Shown: positions 9,888-21,976, numbered from the stretch's first letter. The stretch is 64,000 nucleotides of DNA from Puccinia triticina (GCF_026914185.1 NC_070566.1:6014001-6078000); one strand, 5' to 3'. Program-made: numbers and translations. The notes: generated by a model from the sequence alone, not told the origin.

Positions 9888-12424
9888 TCAGATCTCCTGA
9901 GTGGGTGCGACCTTGGAGCGCAACACAGCCGAAGGCAAGGGCTCAGACTCTTCATCGGAGTTGTCTGACAAATCGTCGGTCATGTCATCCTCCGCAGCCG
10001 CTTTTCTGAAGGATTCCTTGGCTGACGGCGTGGTTGAAGAGGTGGGGTGGCAGAAGGCCGCAGGTCGGCCGCCAGCGGTGGATTGCGGGCCAGAGACAGC
10101 CGTCGCGGTTGTCCCAGCGCGGTCCTGGGCCCCCGGGAGTGCGTGAGTGCCGGGAGTGGCCCCGCTGACCTGGTCCAGGGCGCTTGGAGTGCCCACGTTG
10201 ACTTGGTCCTGGGGGATTGCGCGTGGGGTCACAGCGTCATGAGCGGGCAGTGTGTGAGTGGGGATCAACCATCTGGCCCCCTTCATCAATTGGGACGCCA
10301 GGGGTGCGGGAAAGTTGAGCTTGGCTAGGGCGATCGTAGAGGTGTCCAGGAAAAAATCCCAGCGACCGATGTGGTGCAGCTTGATTAAGCCCCGCGGGAG
10401 TGGGTCGTCATTTGGGACGTTGCACATTTGGAGGAATTCCTCCAACTCTAAACGTCTGCCGGCTTCATTCATTCGCAGATGGGAGCTCGGGGTCGTCATG
10501 CTGATCCAAGAACTAGCCAATGGCGATCTGGGCGTCGGGACCTTGCGGCTGCGTGCGAACCTTGGCGGCGAACGGTCTCGCCCAAAGTTGAGCCGACTCA
10601 CGGTCTGCGCTATACCTTCCGCGGCGGGGCTGCGAGGCATCTTGCGAGCGGGTGACCGATGGATCCCAGAGTTGATATCTGAGGGTTGCATGACTTCTAC
10701 ATCTGAGCTCGCGTCACAAGTTTGACGGGTAGAAGGATTTGATGGGACTGAATGGGTGGCCAAGACTGCAGCAGGGTACTCGGATTCCGAACTGGTCGTC
10801 TCCCGATCCTCAGGATAGCCCCCAAGGTCCTCGAAACCGGTCAAGTCATACCGGAGGGCAGGCCCCGCGCTTGCCCCAAGGGACCGCTTCGCCGGGGACT
10901 CCGCACGTGCAAGGGAACCTGCGCCAGTTAGCAATTGAGCGCCAGGAGAAGGCGCGCTCGCCGCCGACTTAGACTCCGAGGCAGGGACCCAACGGCCGGG
11001 GAGGACACGGCTTGCGGACAAGACTCGCACTGGAGTAAACACTAGGCCTGCCTTCTCGGTTTTCGGCCCCGCGGCCGGAGCAGACAACGCTGACACCTTC
11101 CTGGATGATAACGATTCGGCGGGGGTCCCAGGATGGGCGGCCGACTTTGAGTGAGACGTCGCCTGGCCTGGGGTTTCCGACGCCCGGGCAGCTTGCGATT
11201 TCGAAGGGGAGGCAGCAGACTTGTGCTTACTGAGGCGCGCGTCTTGTTTAACCGCCAGCTCGGCGAGGGTGAACACGGGACGCTTATCTTTCGTGAATTC
11301 AGGGATGTCGGGGGGGTTGTCCTGGTCTATCCCGGGGATTTTATGAAGCATACAGCAACTCCACTTTGTTAACCCGTCACGAGTCACGCGGATTGAGGCG
11401 CCTGGGTTTTTTGGGTCTTTGATTCTCATCGACTCGGTGTTCACGCCGTACTTCCCAGTGATGTACACATGGAGATCGGCCGCAATCCGGATGCGCTCTT
11501 GTTCATTGACATCGGCGAGCGGCTGTTGGATGGGAGGGACGATCTACCTGGTCAGTATGGCCTAACCGAGCACCTGAGGCTCCACATCCACAAAAAATGT
11601 CTTACATTGACCGCCACCCGAGCCTGGGAGCGTTCCAGGGCCAATTGCGTGTCATCAGGGCCATAACTCATTGCCAGAGCGTCCTGCTGGGCCCTTGCCT
11701 GAGGAGACAGGCACGTTAGCCACCCACCGGCGTCAATGGGAAATGAAATTGCAGCACTCACCGCCTGTTCAGACTTCGCTTTTTTCTGTGGGTCCTGCAT
11801 GACCACCTTGATTGTCAGTTGGGCGGTCGGGCTGGCCAGCGCTTGCTTGACGAACTCCGCCAATAGGGCTGCAGAGGAGACCATAACGTTTTTCCCCTTT
11901 GCGAATTTCTTGTTTTTTGGTATGATGAACTGCCACTTGAGTAGCTTCTCCTTCTCCATCTGACGGAGATGAGCCCCCAGGAGCGGGACTATCTTGTCGA
12001 GTCCGTCAATACAGTCCTCGATGACTTTGGGCCAAGTCATGTGCTGCAGGATCGTCTTCAAGACCGCCTTGTCATCGCTGACCACCCGCTCCCAAGGTTT
12101 TGCACTGGCCGCGGTCGTGTTGCGAGGATTAACTTGGGCAATCTGGCCTGCCGCGGACAACTGGTACACGTGGTGATTGAGGTTGATGATCCGCGGGGCC
12201 GGCAGACGTCTGGAGTCCAATACTGGAGCCGCAGCTGCCTGGCGGAGAGGGGCGCGGCGGGTCGTGTTGGGACTGGGACCTATGCTCTCGGGATCGTCTC
12301 GGTTCAGGATTGACTGTTCATAAAACATCTTGCAGGCATCGGCCTGAGAGTCTGGGGGCTGACTGGGTCCGAGGTACGACTCTTGTGGCTCGCCATGCGC
12401 ATTGGCGAAGGGCAGCGGATCCAT
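9888..12424 (-). CDS. 817-aa accessory protein of the mariner element, unknown
   Basis: Two coding exons, 12424-11606 and 11522-9888, with an 83-bp GT-AG intron. The reading frame is open throughout. The start is the ATG of MDPLPFANAHG, just after a likely leader intron. Residues 1-110 are polar. About 120-273 look folded and partly helical (DKIVPLLGAHLRQMEKEKLL, then a basic KNKKFAKGK). About 274-345 form a compact Trp/Cys-containing segment (YITGKYGVNTESMRIKDP, DGLTKWSCCML). About 345-630 are Ser/Pro/Ala-rich and probably disordered. About 630-690 (EEFLQMCNVPND ... WDFFLDTS) resemble a small SAM-like helical domain. The C-terminus is acidic. I recognise no family. A DNA-binding or targeting partner of the transposase is conceivable but unproven. 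Confidence 0.75.
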
Positions 12425-12756
12425 CCGGCTGGTGAGCGTAAAGAATTTGTCGGTTACTTCTTTTTCGTTGGACTGATGCCAAATACACAAAAAAACCTTC
12501 AGCTGTTGCCCAAATGTGCAGGGTACAGTATGATGGAAGCAAAGGTATGTACATACCATGGTTGCAACTGTGCAGCTGGCCAGGGACCGGTGGGTGACAA
12601 GAAGGAAGATGGGGATTTCTAAATCTCGGAGGGGGGGGATCAATCCAATTAGCTCTCGAGGTGATTGGACGGCAGGTAAGAGGGGCGGGAAGGGAGAAAC
12701 ACTCACCGGTATCGGAAAAGGTGATTTTTGGAGTCGGGGATCTGAATGGGCTGTTT

Positions 12757-13184
12757 GGCGGATGGTACCGACTGGGGGGAAGAAGAAAAAATGATCGGGT
12801 CAGCTGTCCGGGTGAATGGAGAGCAGGGAAGAGGGGGGGAAGGCTTGGAGCGAAGGGAGGGGGTGGTGAGGTACTCACCGGTATCGGTATCGGCGGATGT
12901 GAGGCGGTTTGGGTTCCGGTTGGGCTGGCGGGTGGATGGTTCCGGCTGGCTGGTGGGCGTTTCCGGCGGCTGGGCTGTGGGTGGGTCCGGATGAGCGGGG
13001 GGGGCGAGGAGAGTCGGGGGGCATTTTCGATGGGGAGGGGGTAGGGGGTATGGGAGAGATGGAGAGAGGGAAGGAGTGCGAAGATGAGAATGTTTGGAAG
13101 GATACAGGGGAGGTGGCTTAAATGGAAAATTTTGTTGGTCGGATTTTCAGGCTGCCGGACCCGCAAGCTTTTTGGTTTTGGCTG
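12757..13184 (-). repeat. Right terminal inverted repeat with spliced leader
   Basis: Inverted copy of 7253-7680, outer end GGTTTTGGCTG followed by TA. On the minus strand it leads into the accessory gene, and the donor and acceptor sites of the left arm are kept at equivalent places. The arms drift apart inward of about 12757. Confidence 0.75.
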
Positions 13185-13439
13185 TACTAATGGTGGCAAC
13201 CGATACCTTCTGTGGCGAAGCATGAAGCCTCGAAGCACACCAGAGCACACCCGAAGCCTTCAGCGGTATCCGGAAGGTCGGGTCCACAGAAGTGTGGGGT
13301 ACCTTAATTGTGGCGCCGTGGTGGCTGGTGCGTGCCGGCCCCCGGGGGCGCTCCGGCATTTGTCGTTTCACCCGTTATGTATGTACATACAACTTCAGCC
13401 TGACAAGGTCGTATATCATTCCTTCTAGTCTCCATGTTT

Positions 13440-13703
13440 GGGGCTTTAACCCCCTGCGGTTTCTTGGCACCGGCCAATACATAGCCTCACCAGGTTAACA
13501 TGATGTAGCCATTGCTCTTCTGTTTCAGCTTGTCTCAGACGCCAGCTCAAGCTTTCTCTTCTGCGGCGGAAGCGTTGCTCTCCTCTCCTTCTAGCCATGG
13601 CGGTAGGATATAAAATACCCTACCTGGCTCTCTTAGTTTTCCGTGCATTATTCATTTATAATGCTCTTAGTCACGAAATTTGTAGCCTTCTTGAGGTTTC
13701 ACA
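13440..13703 (+). promoter_or_regulatory. Leader-like repeat copy B, promoter of prolyl oligopeptidase
   Basis: Matches the two ends of copy A (5045-7228). It includes a TATA box TATAAAATA at 13609-13617, 44 bases before the ATG at 13661. Similarity to copy A runs through CTCTTAGTCACGAAATT and TTCTTGAGGTTTCAC and then stops at about 13703, inside the first exon of the peptidase gene. The start codon therefore lies in repeat-derived DNA. Confidence 0.6.
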
Positions 13704-16700
13704 TACCCATCCAGCGCACCTTTGACAGCCCCGAATCACGCGTCCTATTTCCGAATCATCCAGATACCTGTCCTATTACCCATTACCCCAAGCATTGGGA
13801 CCCAAAAGCAACACCATATCCCCAAGTTCGCAGGGATTCAAACTCGTCGGACGTTTTCCAGAGTAAACAGAATGGACCGGTCACCGTCCCAGATCCTTAC
13901 AGCTGGCTGCACAAGCCACCCAATCAGAGCAAAGAGACAAAGGTGCGCTCTTCCTAATAACCAAAAAAACAAGACTGATTGACCTTTTACCTTCCTACTT
14001 CAGCAATTCGTCACCCGGCAACAATCCTTTACAAAGGATTACCTGAGAAAATACTCCCATCGACACTCACTTCATAGGACGCTGAAAAAGAGTTGGAATT
14101 ATGCAAAAATTGGTTGTCCAACGCTGCAGCCCGACGGATACTACTACTTTTACTTCAACCCAGGCCTAGAATCCCAATACATTCTCTATCGAGTCAAAAA
14201 AGGGGAGGAGGAGGAGGCTTACAAGCGGGCTAACGACCCCAAGCAACCTGTGGGGGAGCTCTTCCTCGATCCCAACCTATTCTCCGTCGACGGCACCGCC
14301 GAACTCGCTTCCTCGGCCACTTCCAAGTCGGGCATCTACATGGCTTATGAAGTCTCCCGCTCTGGGAGTGACTCTCACACTATCTATGTCCGTCGCACTG
14401 ACTGCCCCCATACCAAGACTGCTGCCGATGGCGGCAAGAGAGGTGAGGACCCTGGGCGGATGAAGGACACGATCGAGAATGTTCAACTCAGCACCACCAG
14501 TTGGATGAAAGACGAATCTGGTCAGTGCTAATAAAAATGTTTCTTCTGAGGACTGATGTAGTGAGGTGAGGACTAGTCCTTCATGACCTGCTTATTGACT
14601 GCAGTGTGATTGACCTCATGATCAGGTTTCTTCTATTCAAGATACCCTATCCAACAGCCCAAAGCTAGCAGGCCCGGTGAAAAGCTGCAAGAAGAAGTCA
14701 AAGTTGACGCCGGGACAGATACCAAGGCTGAGCTCAATCACATGGCAAGCATTCATTTCCTAAATCCTCAAAGGCTTGAACACATCCCAAAAGACTCATC
14801 CAACCTGTTTGTGCGTTTAGGTCTCCTTTCACAGACTTGGCGAGCCCCAGAGTCAAGACCTATTGATATTCGCGGTGAGAAGACTTTGACTCTGCTTCTC
14901 TGATGGGTGATGTTCTGAGATTATTTTGTCTTTATCTGGCTAACAGGACCCAGCGAATCCATCCTACAGGTGGGGAGCTGAAGTTTCGGGGGAGTGCGTG
15001 GCTGTCATTATCTGACCATCCCCTCACCTGCTTCCACATGGACTGACACGCTTTCTGTTCTTCCAGCGGGAAGTATCTCATCCTGTCAGGTGGAAGGGAC
15101 GGAGACAACGGCAATCGAGTCTGGGTTGCCGATCTGACCACTCAACCCCTGTCGAGCGAGATGAAGTGGCAAAAAGTTGTGAATGGATTTGGCAGCCTGT
15201 ACACCTACGTTACCAATGACGACAGTCAACTGTATTTCCACACCAACAAGGACGCGCCCAACAACAAAGGTACGAAGTTCACAATCACCAATTTTGGCTC
15301 CAAAAGCTTTCCATCATACCGACAAATAATTTTTTCGCAGTGGTGACGTATGACTTGAGTAAGCCGGAAGAAGGTTTCACAGAGTTAATCCCTGAGGATC
15401 CCAGTGCGGTCCTGGCGGCCGTTTATCCCATCAATCACAACCTGGTCATCCTGGGTTATTCACGGGACGTCAAAGATGAGACATACCTGCATGTGCTCAA
15501 GTCGGGCAAGCGTATCAAACGGATCGGCGAGGAGTTGATCGGTACCTTCGAGGGCTTCTCCGGCGGGCGAAAAGATAACGAATTCTTCCTCTACATCACT
15601 AGCTTCATGAGTCCTGCCACGGTCTACCGGTAAGTGATCGGCCTTGGTTGTATCTTTTGGATTGGCATTGAATGCCTTTTTTTGCAACTCAACCCCTCAT
15701 GACACCTTTTATTTTGTACGGTTATGTGCTCACCTCGTCCAGCTACCGTTTTGAGCCTCAAGAAGATCAGACACTGGTCCAATTCAGCAACACTCCGATC
15801 CCTTCATTAAACCCCGATGATTTTGTGTCGAAACAAGTCTTCTATGAGTCAAAGGATGGGACTAAAGTGCCAATGTTTATCGTTCACAAGAAGGACTTCA
15901 AGCAAGACGGCACTGCGCCAGCTATTCAGTACGGATACGTGAGCCCCTTTCTTTTTCTCTTGATACACATTTGGATCATGAAAAACGGACCGCTGATCCA
16001 GCGGTTTGAACTATTATCCAGGGTGGCTTTGGTAACCCTATTACGCCCTTCTTTTCGAGCCCTTTCTTGATCTTTGTAGCGCATTATGGAGGGGTAATTG
16101 CTGTGCCTAACATCCGAGGGGGTGGAGAGTATGGAGAAAGATGGCATTTAGCTGGCAGGTCAGGGCTCTGAGTGGTCTCCAGCCGCCGCGAAATTTGGTT
16201 ATTTCTTGAATGCTTATTGAATGAATTTGAATTTTCGATGGGTACAGCTTGGAGAAAAAACAGAACGTGTTTGACGACTTCCAGTACGCTACCGAATATC
16301 TGACCGCCAACCGCTACGTGGCTCCCGACAAGGTGACCATCATGGGCGGCAGTAACGGTGGTCTCTTGGTGGCCGCCTGCGTCAACCAGGCCCCGGAGCT
16401 CTATGGAGCTGCCATTGCCGATGCGGGCGTATTGGACATGTTGAGGTTTCAGCGGTTCACCATTGGGTGAGGTTCACCTCCAATTTCATTCATCGTTCCT
16501 GCGCCTGTTTTCTCAAGTTCACTCTTCTCGTACTATATATGCCTGGTTTTCAAGACGGTCTTGGGTGTCTGAATTTGGAAACCCAGAAGACCCCGAGGCG
16601 TTCGACTACTTGATCAAATATTCCCCTTTGCATAACATAAACCCGGGCGCCCAATATCCGGCTCTTATGCTTCTCACAGCGGGTCAGTGACAGCTCCCCT

Positions 16701-17136
16701 CATCTCTATCGATCTCTTCAATGAACACGCTATTGCATGACTTTCACAGTCGATTGATGGACCAATGCTAAGAAGGATCTTCGAATATCTTTGTACAGAC
16801 CATGACGATCGGGTCGTCCCTTTACACAGCTTCAAGTACGCAGCTGCCGTCCAACACGCTCTCCCGATGAATAAACAACCTTGCTTGTTGAGGGTCGAGT
16901 CGAACGCGGGTCATGGAGCCGGGATGAACACCGACATGGCGATCGACTCGATGGTCGACCAACGTCCGTGGCCCTCTTCTCTCTCTCTCTCTCTCTCATC
17001 ACCTTTCTTGCCTTCTTTGTTGGACTGAAACTGAATTGTTATTTCTTTTTTTTTTTTTCGAGGGTTTTTAGTCAGCTTCATTGCGCTCAGTCTTGGCTTA
17101 GAGTGGAAGGAATACGACGGAAAGAAGACATCTTGA
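13661..17136 (+). CDS. Prolyl oligopeptidase (S9A serine peptidase)
   Basis: Cleaves short peptides after proline; most family members are cytosolic. Thirteen exons: 13661-13942, 14004-14520, 14626-14744 (GC donor), 14821-14874, 14947-14993, 15067-15269, 15341-15629, 15743-15938, 16022-16158, 16248-16466, 16555-16682, 16799-16963, 17072-17136, totalling 806 aa (family about 710). The N-terminus has the family pattern YPQVRRD...VPDPYSWL. The beta-propeller follows ([16 protein letters not shown]). The alpha/beta hydrolase domain has [10 protein letters not shown], the nucleophile in GGSNGG, the catalytic Asp in DHDDRV and the His in GHGAG. Extra residues lie in an acidic insert around EEEEAYKR and a Gly/Lys-rich stretch. 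The first about 15 residues come from the upstream repeat. The exon joints keep frame throughout. Confidence 0.9.
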
Positions 17137-18099
17137 TTTGTGGATATAGGCACCCATCCTTTCACTTTTCTTCTGCTTCATCTTTTCTCTCATCCTGTTT
17201 ACTCTATGAGTCTATACCCGCCTCTCACCTCCTGCTACCTGCCCCGCCCCAAACAACTGATCAGCAAAGACGTACATAGTTGAATTTCCTTCGTTATTAG
17301 AATTCACTGCCCTGCCTGTGATGTTGCATGGAGAACTCTTTATTAAGGGTGTTCAAAGTTGAAATCATAAAATTTTCAATGCATAAAATCATAAAATTAT
17401 AAAACTTTCAAGTGATGATTTCATATGTACCATTCTAGAAATGTTGCTCTAATTTGAGTGCTTGGGTGTAACATATTTTTTTCAGCTTAGAATTTTATGA
17501 TTTTATGGTGTTATGATTTTATGCAAGTCAACTTTGAACACCCTAATTGTAAATCGGATTAATATTTTCAGCCAGTAGTAGTAACAGAGTGACTAACAAC
17601 ATAATAAGGAAAATATGAATCATAAGCGCCAACATTAACAAGAAAGGATGATAGAAGAATAAAAACTACTAACAGAATAAAGATGCAATCTTTACAAGTG
17701 AACTGGACACAATCAACAACAATGTAGAACAACCAGAACTAGAACAACAAATTAAACTAAAAGAACAAACATGTTTTAGTTTGAAATCTAACAACATAGA
17801 TGAAGAGTACCCAAAAAAAACGCTGTGCCTCCTAATATCTTGATGATTTCTCCTCCTAAGACAATGTTGACTTCAAGTTCTTGAGCTAGCTGAGTTGTTA
17901 AGCAAGAGAGATTGAGAGTTGCAACCGGTAAGAGAGATAAAAATACAAAACTCAAAGACAATGAAAAAGCAAAGTATTTTTCAGGGGCAGTCGTGCACTC
18001 CTATTGGGGGGGGGGGGGGCGTAATACTTCTGAGAGAGAGAAATACTTGGAATTACAACAGGTAAGACAAATAAAATGATCAGATACACCAAGACAAGT
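17137..18099. other. Intergenic between peptidase and dead mariner
   Basis: 3' flank of the peptidase, then a MITE (17346-17544), then AT-rich DNA with a G run at 18006-18019. No coding exon seen. Confidence 0.5.
17346..17544. mobile_element. MITE ending in AGGGTGTTCAAAGTTGA
   Basis: TIRs AGGGTGTTCAAAGTTGA and TCAACTTTGAACACCCT enclose an AT-rich interior with ATAAAATCATAAAATT palindromes; about 199 bp, no coding. The end GGTGTTCAAA also terminates the hairpin element at 43690-43846, so they may share a mobiliser. Confidence 0.75.
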
Positions 18100-19203
18100 T
18101 CAGTCCGTGTATCCCAAGCCTTGAAAAAGGCCGCGCATGAGCTGAGGGGTGAAAATAAGCCTGGTGAAGGCCTCAATCTGCTCCCCGTTGGTTTCGCCAC
18201 CGTCCAGTTCGCCATATCGTCGTAAATTGGACTTCAAGACACTGAAAGCTTTTTCAATGGTTCATGTTGGGGGAGTAGGCAGGAAGGTACACAAGATGAC
18301 AACCAACATCCTCGACAAGCTCCTTGATTTGACCATTGTGATAGATCTGAGCGTTGTCCATGACTAGGACACTACGGGGTCCTGGAAATGGATTCATGCT
18401 TGGAAGCTTCAAGCGCAAGGCATTCAGAATGAATTCACAAGAAGCTAATGCTAATTTCAAAAGAAAGAATCACCAAAGCATGTTCTAAGTAGTGCTCAAA
18501 ATCAACCCGCTTGACATTTTCTTGCTGGGTCATAATCGAAACCAGACCACTGAGAGCCACTGCTGGGATTAATTTGAATCGATGAGTTGCCTGCGCCACC
18601 AAAAGTCTTGATGTCCTCTCGCCAATCGGGGCCCAACCCCAGGTACAAATTACGCCGTCCAGACACACACCACTTTCATCTTGGAGGAAGAAAGTTCAAT
18701 GAGCTAAAATGTAGATAAAGAAAAAAGAAAAAAAGGGACTCACCGGTGAAGACAAGGCAATTGGGGTCGTAGTTAGCCATCATGATGATGTATTGTGCAC
18801 GTTGGATTGGGTTTTGGTTGGAATTGACCTTCCTCATTGTTTTTTGACTCATACAGAGGTGTTCATGGAGTTTGTTTGATATGGTTTGTAAAGAGATGTG
18901 AACGTTACACTGCTCCATTAGGGATTCCCGGATTTCTTCAAGGTAGATTGTTGGATGGTTGGTGACCATATCCAAGAGAAAGCCCCTTTCTTCATTGTTG
19001 AGAGCCAAGGGCCAACCCCTGGTTTGGTAGGTAGCTGGATCGGCAACAACAGCTTGCGTTGTCTCATATAACAAACACCAGCATCGCAAGGAATTAGAAC
19101 TGACCTTGGATCCATTTGCAACATTGATTTCCGCAAGGTTTTTCCCATGAAGGGTCGCCTGAACAATGATGTACTTGAAGGATGCGCTGTACTTGACATA
19201 CAT
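18100..19203 (-). pseudogene. Second Tc1/mariner-type transposase, frameshifted
   Basis: Transposase of the same lineage as 7893-9016. The start ATG is at 19203 (MYVKYSASFKYIIVQATLHG). The first exon runs to VFT, with an intron of about 60 bp whose removal restores the first catalytic Asp in TDESGVCLDG. The second Asp is in VMDNAQIYHNG. The third motif, YLPAYSPNMN, is cut off by a frameshift at about 18255, and IEKAFSVLK continues in another frame to a stop at 18100-18102. A second disturbance lies near 18450, where the frame needs to change between the EHAL segment and LPSMNPFPGP. A TATA box (TATAAAAG, minus) lies at 19568-19561. No TIRs were identified. Confidence 0.8.
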
Positions 19204-20690
19204 TGAGCCTAGAGAAGGGGGAGTGCTGTCAGCTAGGTAAGTGGTATTTGAGGTAAAAGAAAAGGAAGATAAACCTGTCTAAACTGTCCAATTGCCAAAT
19301 GGAATTGATCTGCACGGGTGGATCTGGCGGCAACGGTGACAGTGATGGCAACGGCAAAGGTGAGGATGAGGGTGGTGGTGGTGGTGGCAATGGTGGTTGG
19401 GTGTTGTGGGACGGACTGGCTGGGCACTTGCAGGCACCTGCACTCAGGCATATCCCCCCGTGATCCCCCAAAGCACAGCCCGCGCGCACGGTGCAATTCT
19501 GCTGCGAGAAGATTTGCGGCTGTGGCACAAAGTTTCAAAGCGCGCGACAAAAGTCGCAAGCTTTTATAGGTCCGCTGTACGGCAAGCTTAACTAAGCCTC
19601 TTGATTGGAGGGTCGGGGGGCCCAACCCCGCGTCCCAAAGGGACGCTCTCCGAAGGAGAGGCTTACTTGTAAAGTTGGACCCGCGGCCTGAGGACAGTCA
19701 AATTTTGGCAGAGAAATGATAAAAAATAAACTCAGTACAAAGTTAAAAATAAATAAATCAACTCTCTTCAATGCCTTTTGGCACAGTTGTAGCTGCCCAT
19801 CTTGAGCATCTGCTGGATTTTTTTGGGGGGAAATTTGGCCATAAATGGCCTGCTCAGCAGCTATTTTTGCAAGGGCACTTAGACATTTGGGAAATTAGAT
19901 TTTGATGACCCGCCAGATTCCACTCTTGTCGGATCAGGGAGAGTCCCATGGCTCTTGAAGTATTAAATTGTATTTTTAATGAAATATGTACATATTTGCA
20001 ATTGGTGGCGCTTATGGCTTATGATGTATGCATTTTGCTATTTATGCCATAAGGAGCGGATTGATCCAAGAGTTTATCTGGGCCTGCATTGGGCGGCTCA
20101 CTCCAATGCCCAATATTTATCCATCCCCACAGTTTCCTAATGCTATGGAAATGTGGAGCTTTGAGGGACGTACATATACCAAAAAATCACAAGCTTTTCA
20201 ATGGTCTGGGAGGCGTGACAAGAATCAGAGCGCTTGTGGGTGATTTGGGGGTTGTAATGCCCTCCCCAGCCAAATGGCTGGTTGCGCTCACGCAAGATTT
20301 GGGACATTATATTCAAGTCCCTCCTTTGGAGGCGCTTCGCGCCTCCTTGGAAGGAGGGGACTTGTGTTAAGTTAGGCTGTACTGGCCCTAAACAACAAAG
20401 AAAAGGAAACCAGCCATGTGTGAGTACATCAATCCATGCCCTTCAATGAGAAAATAAAAGTCAAAAGTAGAGCACTTTGGACACAGGCGGAATTTTTGGT
20501 ATCTACAACTTCTTGGGTGTCAGCCTTAGAGTCAACACAGTTGACCTAAAACTGCCTTTTATCTCCATTTTATACCTAAATGTGCTCATATCTTTTTAAC
20601 CTTAAGACATAAGGTTGTTTTGACTTCAGATTCTGATTTCTCATGCAATTTTGACCCTAGTGTTCACTGATCACTTTACAATATCTCTAC
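19204..20690. other. Intergenic with two hairpins
   Basis: Leader of the dead mariner, then a hairpin at 19594-19678 (AAGCCTCT ... AGAGGCTT) and one at about 20312-20380 (CAAGTCCCTCCTTTGGAGG ... GGAAGGAGGGGACTTG, tail TGTTAAGTTAG). The rest is AT-rich and without recognisable exons. Confidence 0.5.
20312..20380. repeat. Perfectly formed member of the AAGTCCC hairpin family
   Basis: Two nested stems (CAAGTCCCTCC with GGAGGGGACTTG, and GGAGGCG with CGCCTCC) end in the tail TGTTAAGTTAG. Related hairpins occur at 258-352, 4908-4990, 19594-19678 and 54945-55015. Confidence 0.6.
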
Positions 20691-20739
20691 TCCTTCATAG
20701 AGTTTGTGGTTTGTGACACACATGCGCAGCAGCGCCGTG

Positions 20740-21492
20740 TAGTCGCGCCTGAGCGCCCCAAACCACATGTACATGTGTGATTATGTCATCCAACTTTGAA
20801 AATTTTCAAAGTCAGGATCCCCCATGCAGCTGGAGGATCCACAGACTTCAGCACAACAGAACCACACCCCAGATAACCCCAGGATCACCATCAAAGAGTT
20901 TACAACACTCCCAGTATACCTACCGTCACAGGCGCCTAGGATATTGACAGTAAGTAACCTCTTTCACTGAACCTTGTTTATCTCAGAGGTAAAACTCTGT
21001 GTCTTGCTTGATCTGTTCTTTTCTGCTGGCCTTTGCCTTCTTTTGATCACAGGGCTGTCTCTCCATAACTGCTGGCCTTTGCCTTCTCTTGATCACAGGG
21101 CTGTCCCTCTATAACTGCTGGCCTTTGCCTCTTATTGACCAAAGGGCTGTCCCTTCATAACTGTTGGCCTTTGCCTCATTCTTGGTCACAGGGCTGTCCC
21201 TTCATATCTGTCAGGATCTCTCCACATTTCTTTGGTGAGAGGAGGCTGTAGCACTCTCTAGCACAGCTTGGCAGCACTCTTCTGAAGAGGTAGCATTGCC
21301 AGTGGGCGTGCATTCCCACCAGAATAACCTTGAATATCTCCTTATCCTGATCCTGCTCTGTTTCTCTTTCTCTTTCTCTCTCTCTTTCATAATTGTATTT
21401 TCTTTATCCAAAGAAATCCAATTATTTCCCCCTTCTTTCTTGTGTCCTGCTGTCACTATAGAGACTCAGGCTCACATCGGGCCAGCCTAAAG
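20740..21492 (+). repeat. Dispersed repeat, possible solo LTR, copy 1
   Basis: Matches the reverse complement of 47030-47660 over several hundred bases. Shared blocks include TGTGATTATGTCATCCAACTTTGAAA, a stretch through CCATGCAGCTGGAGG, and the far end CACTATAGAGACTCAGGCTCACA. It ends at the first recognisable exon of asparagine synthetase. LTR identity is inferred from size and from occurrence as isolated copies; no internal retrotransposon domains are present. Confidence 0.6.
21025..21212. repeat. Four-copy tandem repeat of about 53 bp
   Basis: Four units of the form CTGCTGGCCTTTGCC...TGATCACAGGGCTGTCCCT..ATAA lie inside the solo-LTR-like repeat. The copy at 47 kb does not show this expansion. 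Confidence 0.8.
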
Positions 21493-21976
21493 AGGTCCGA
21501 TACAAAGCATTGTCTCTATCCAAGAAGTTGAGACATCGTGGTCCCGATTGGTCGGGATGCTTCATGGAAGGGAACTCTATCTTGGTCCACAAGAGGCTGG
21601 CAATTGTTGGCCTGGGTAAGCGTTTTTTTTCTTCTCACTCCTCATGGGCTTCCCAAATCTTCAGATACTGGTGAACAGCCTTTACTTACTGAGGACCGCA
21701 AGATTGCCCTATGCGTAAATGGAGAAATATACAACCACAAAGCATTGGCCAAGAAGTTGAACAGTCCATTGAAAACTAAGCCCAAATCAGACTGTGAGAT
21801 CATTCTCCATTTGGTTTGTCTTTCCCGGATTTTAAAACAGCCCATCATAATTTTCCTCAATCCCTCCCCATCTAACCTTGGTATTTTGTTGTACTTGGTC
21901 CAAAAAGTACAGAGAGTATGGGACCGACCTCTGTAACATGTTGGACGGTATGTTCTCATTCATTCTGCTCGACACT

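Larger units (their letters stand above)
7253..13184. mobile_element. 5.9-kb two-gene Tc1/mariner-type transposon
   Basis: The element is bounded by a TA dinucleotide on each side (7251-7252 and 13185-13186), the classic Tc1/mariner target. Its ends begin CAGCCAAAACC. Terminal inverted repeats of about 430 bp (7253-7680 and 12757-13184) are nearly identical over the stretches I compared, and weaker similarity extends further inwards. Inside are a DDE transposase on the plus strand (7893-9016) and an unrecognised 817-aa accessory gene on the minus strand (9888-12424), convergent, with tandem arrays between them. Ordinary fungal mariners are 1.3-2 kb with one gene, so size and gene content are both unusual. 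Confidence 0.85.

Noticed and set aside
9901..11372. Several plus-strand frames opposite the accessory gene
   Set aside because: Shadows of the minus-strand gene in high-GC DNA; no domains and no splice logic.
12318..13250. 310-residue proline-rich minus-strand frame, and its counterpart 7271-7906 on plus
   Set aside because: Both are readings of the C-rich TIR leader with conserved splice sites inside; the real starts are inward of the arms.
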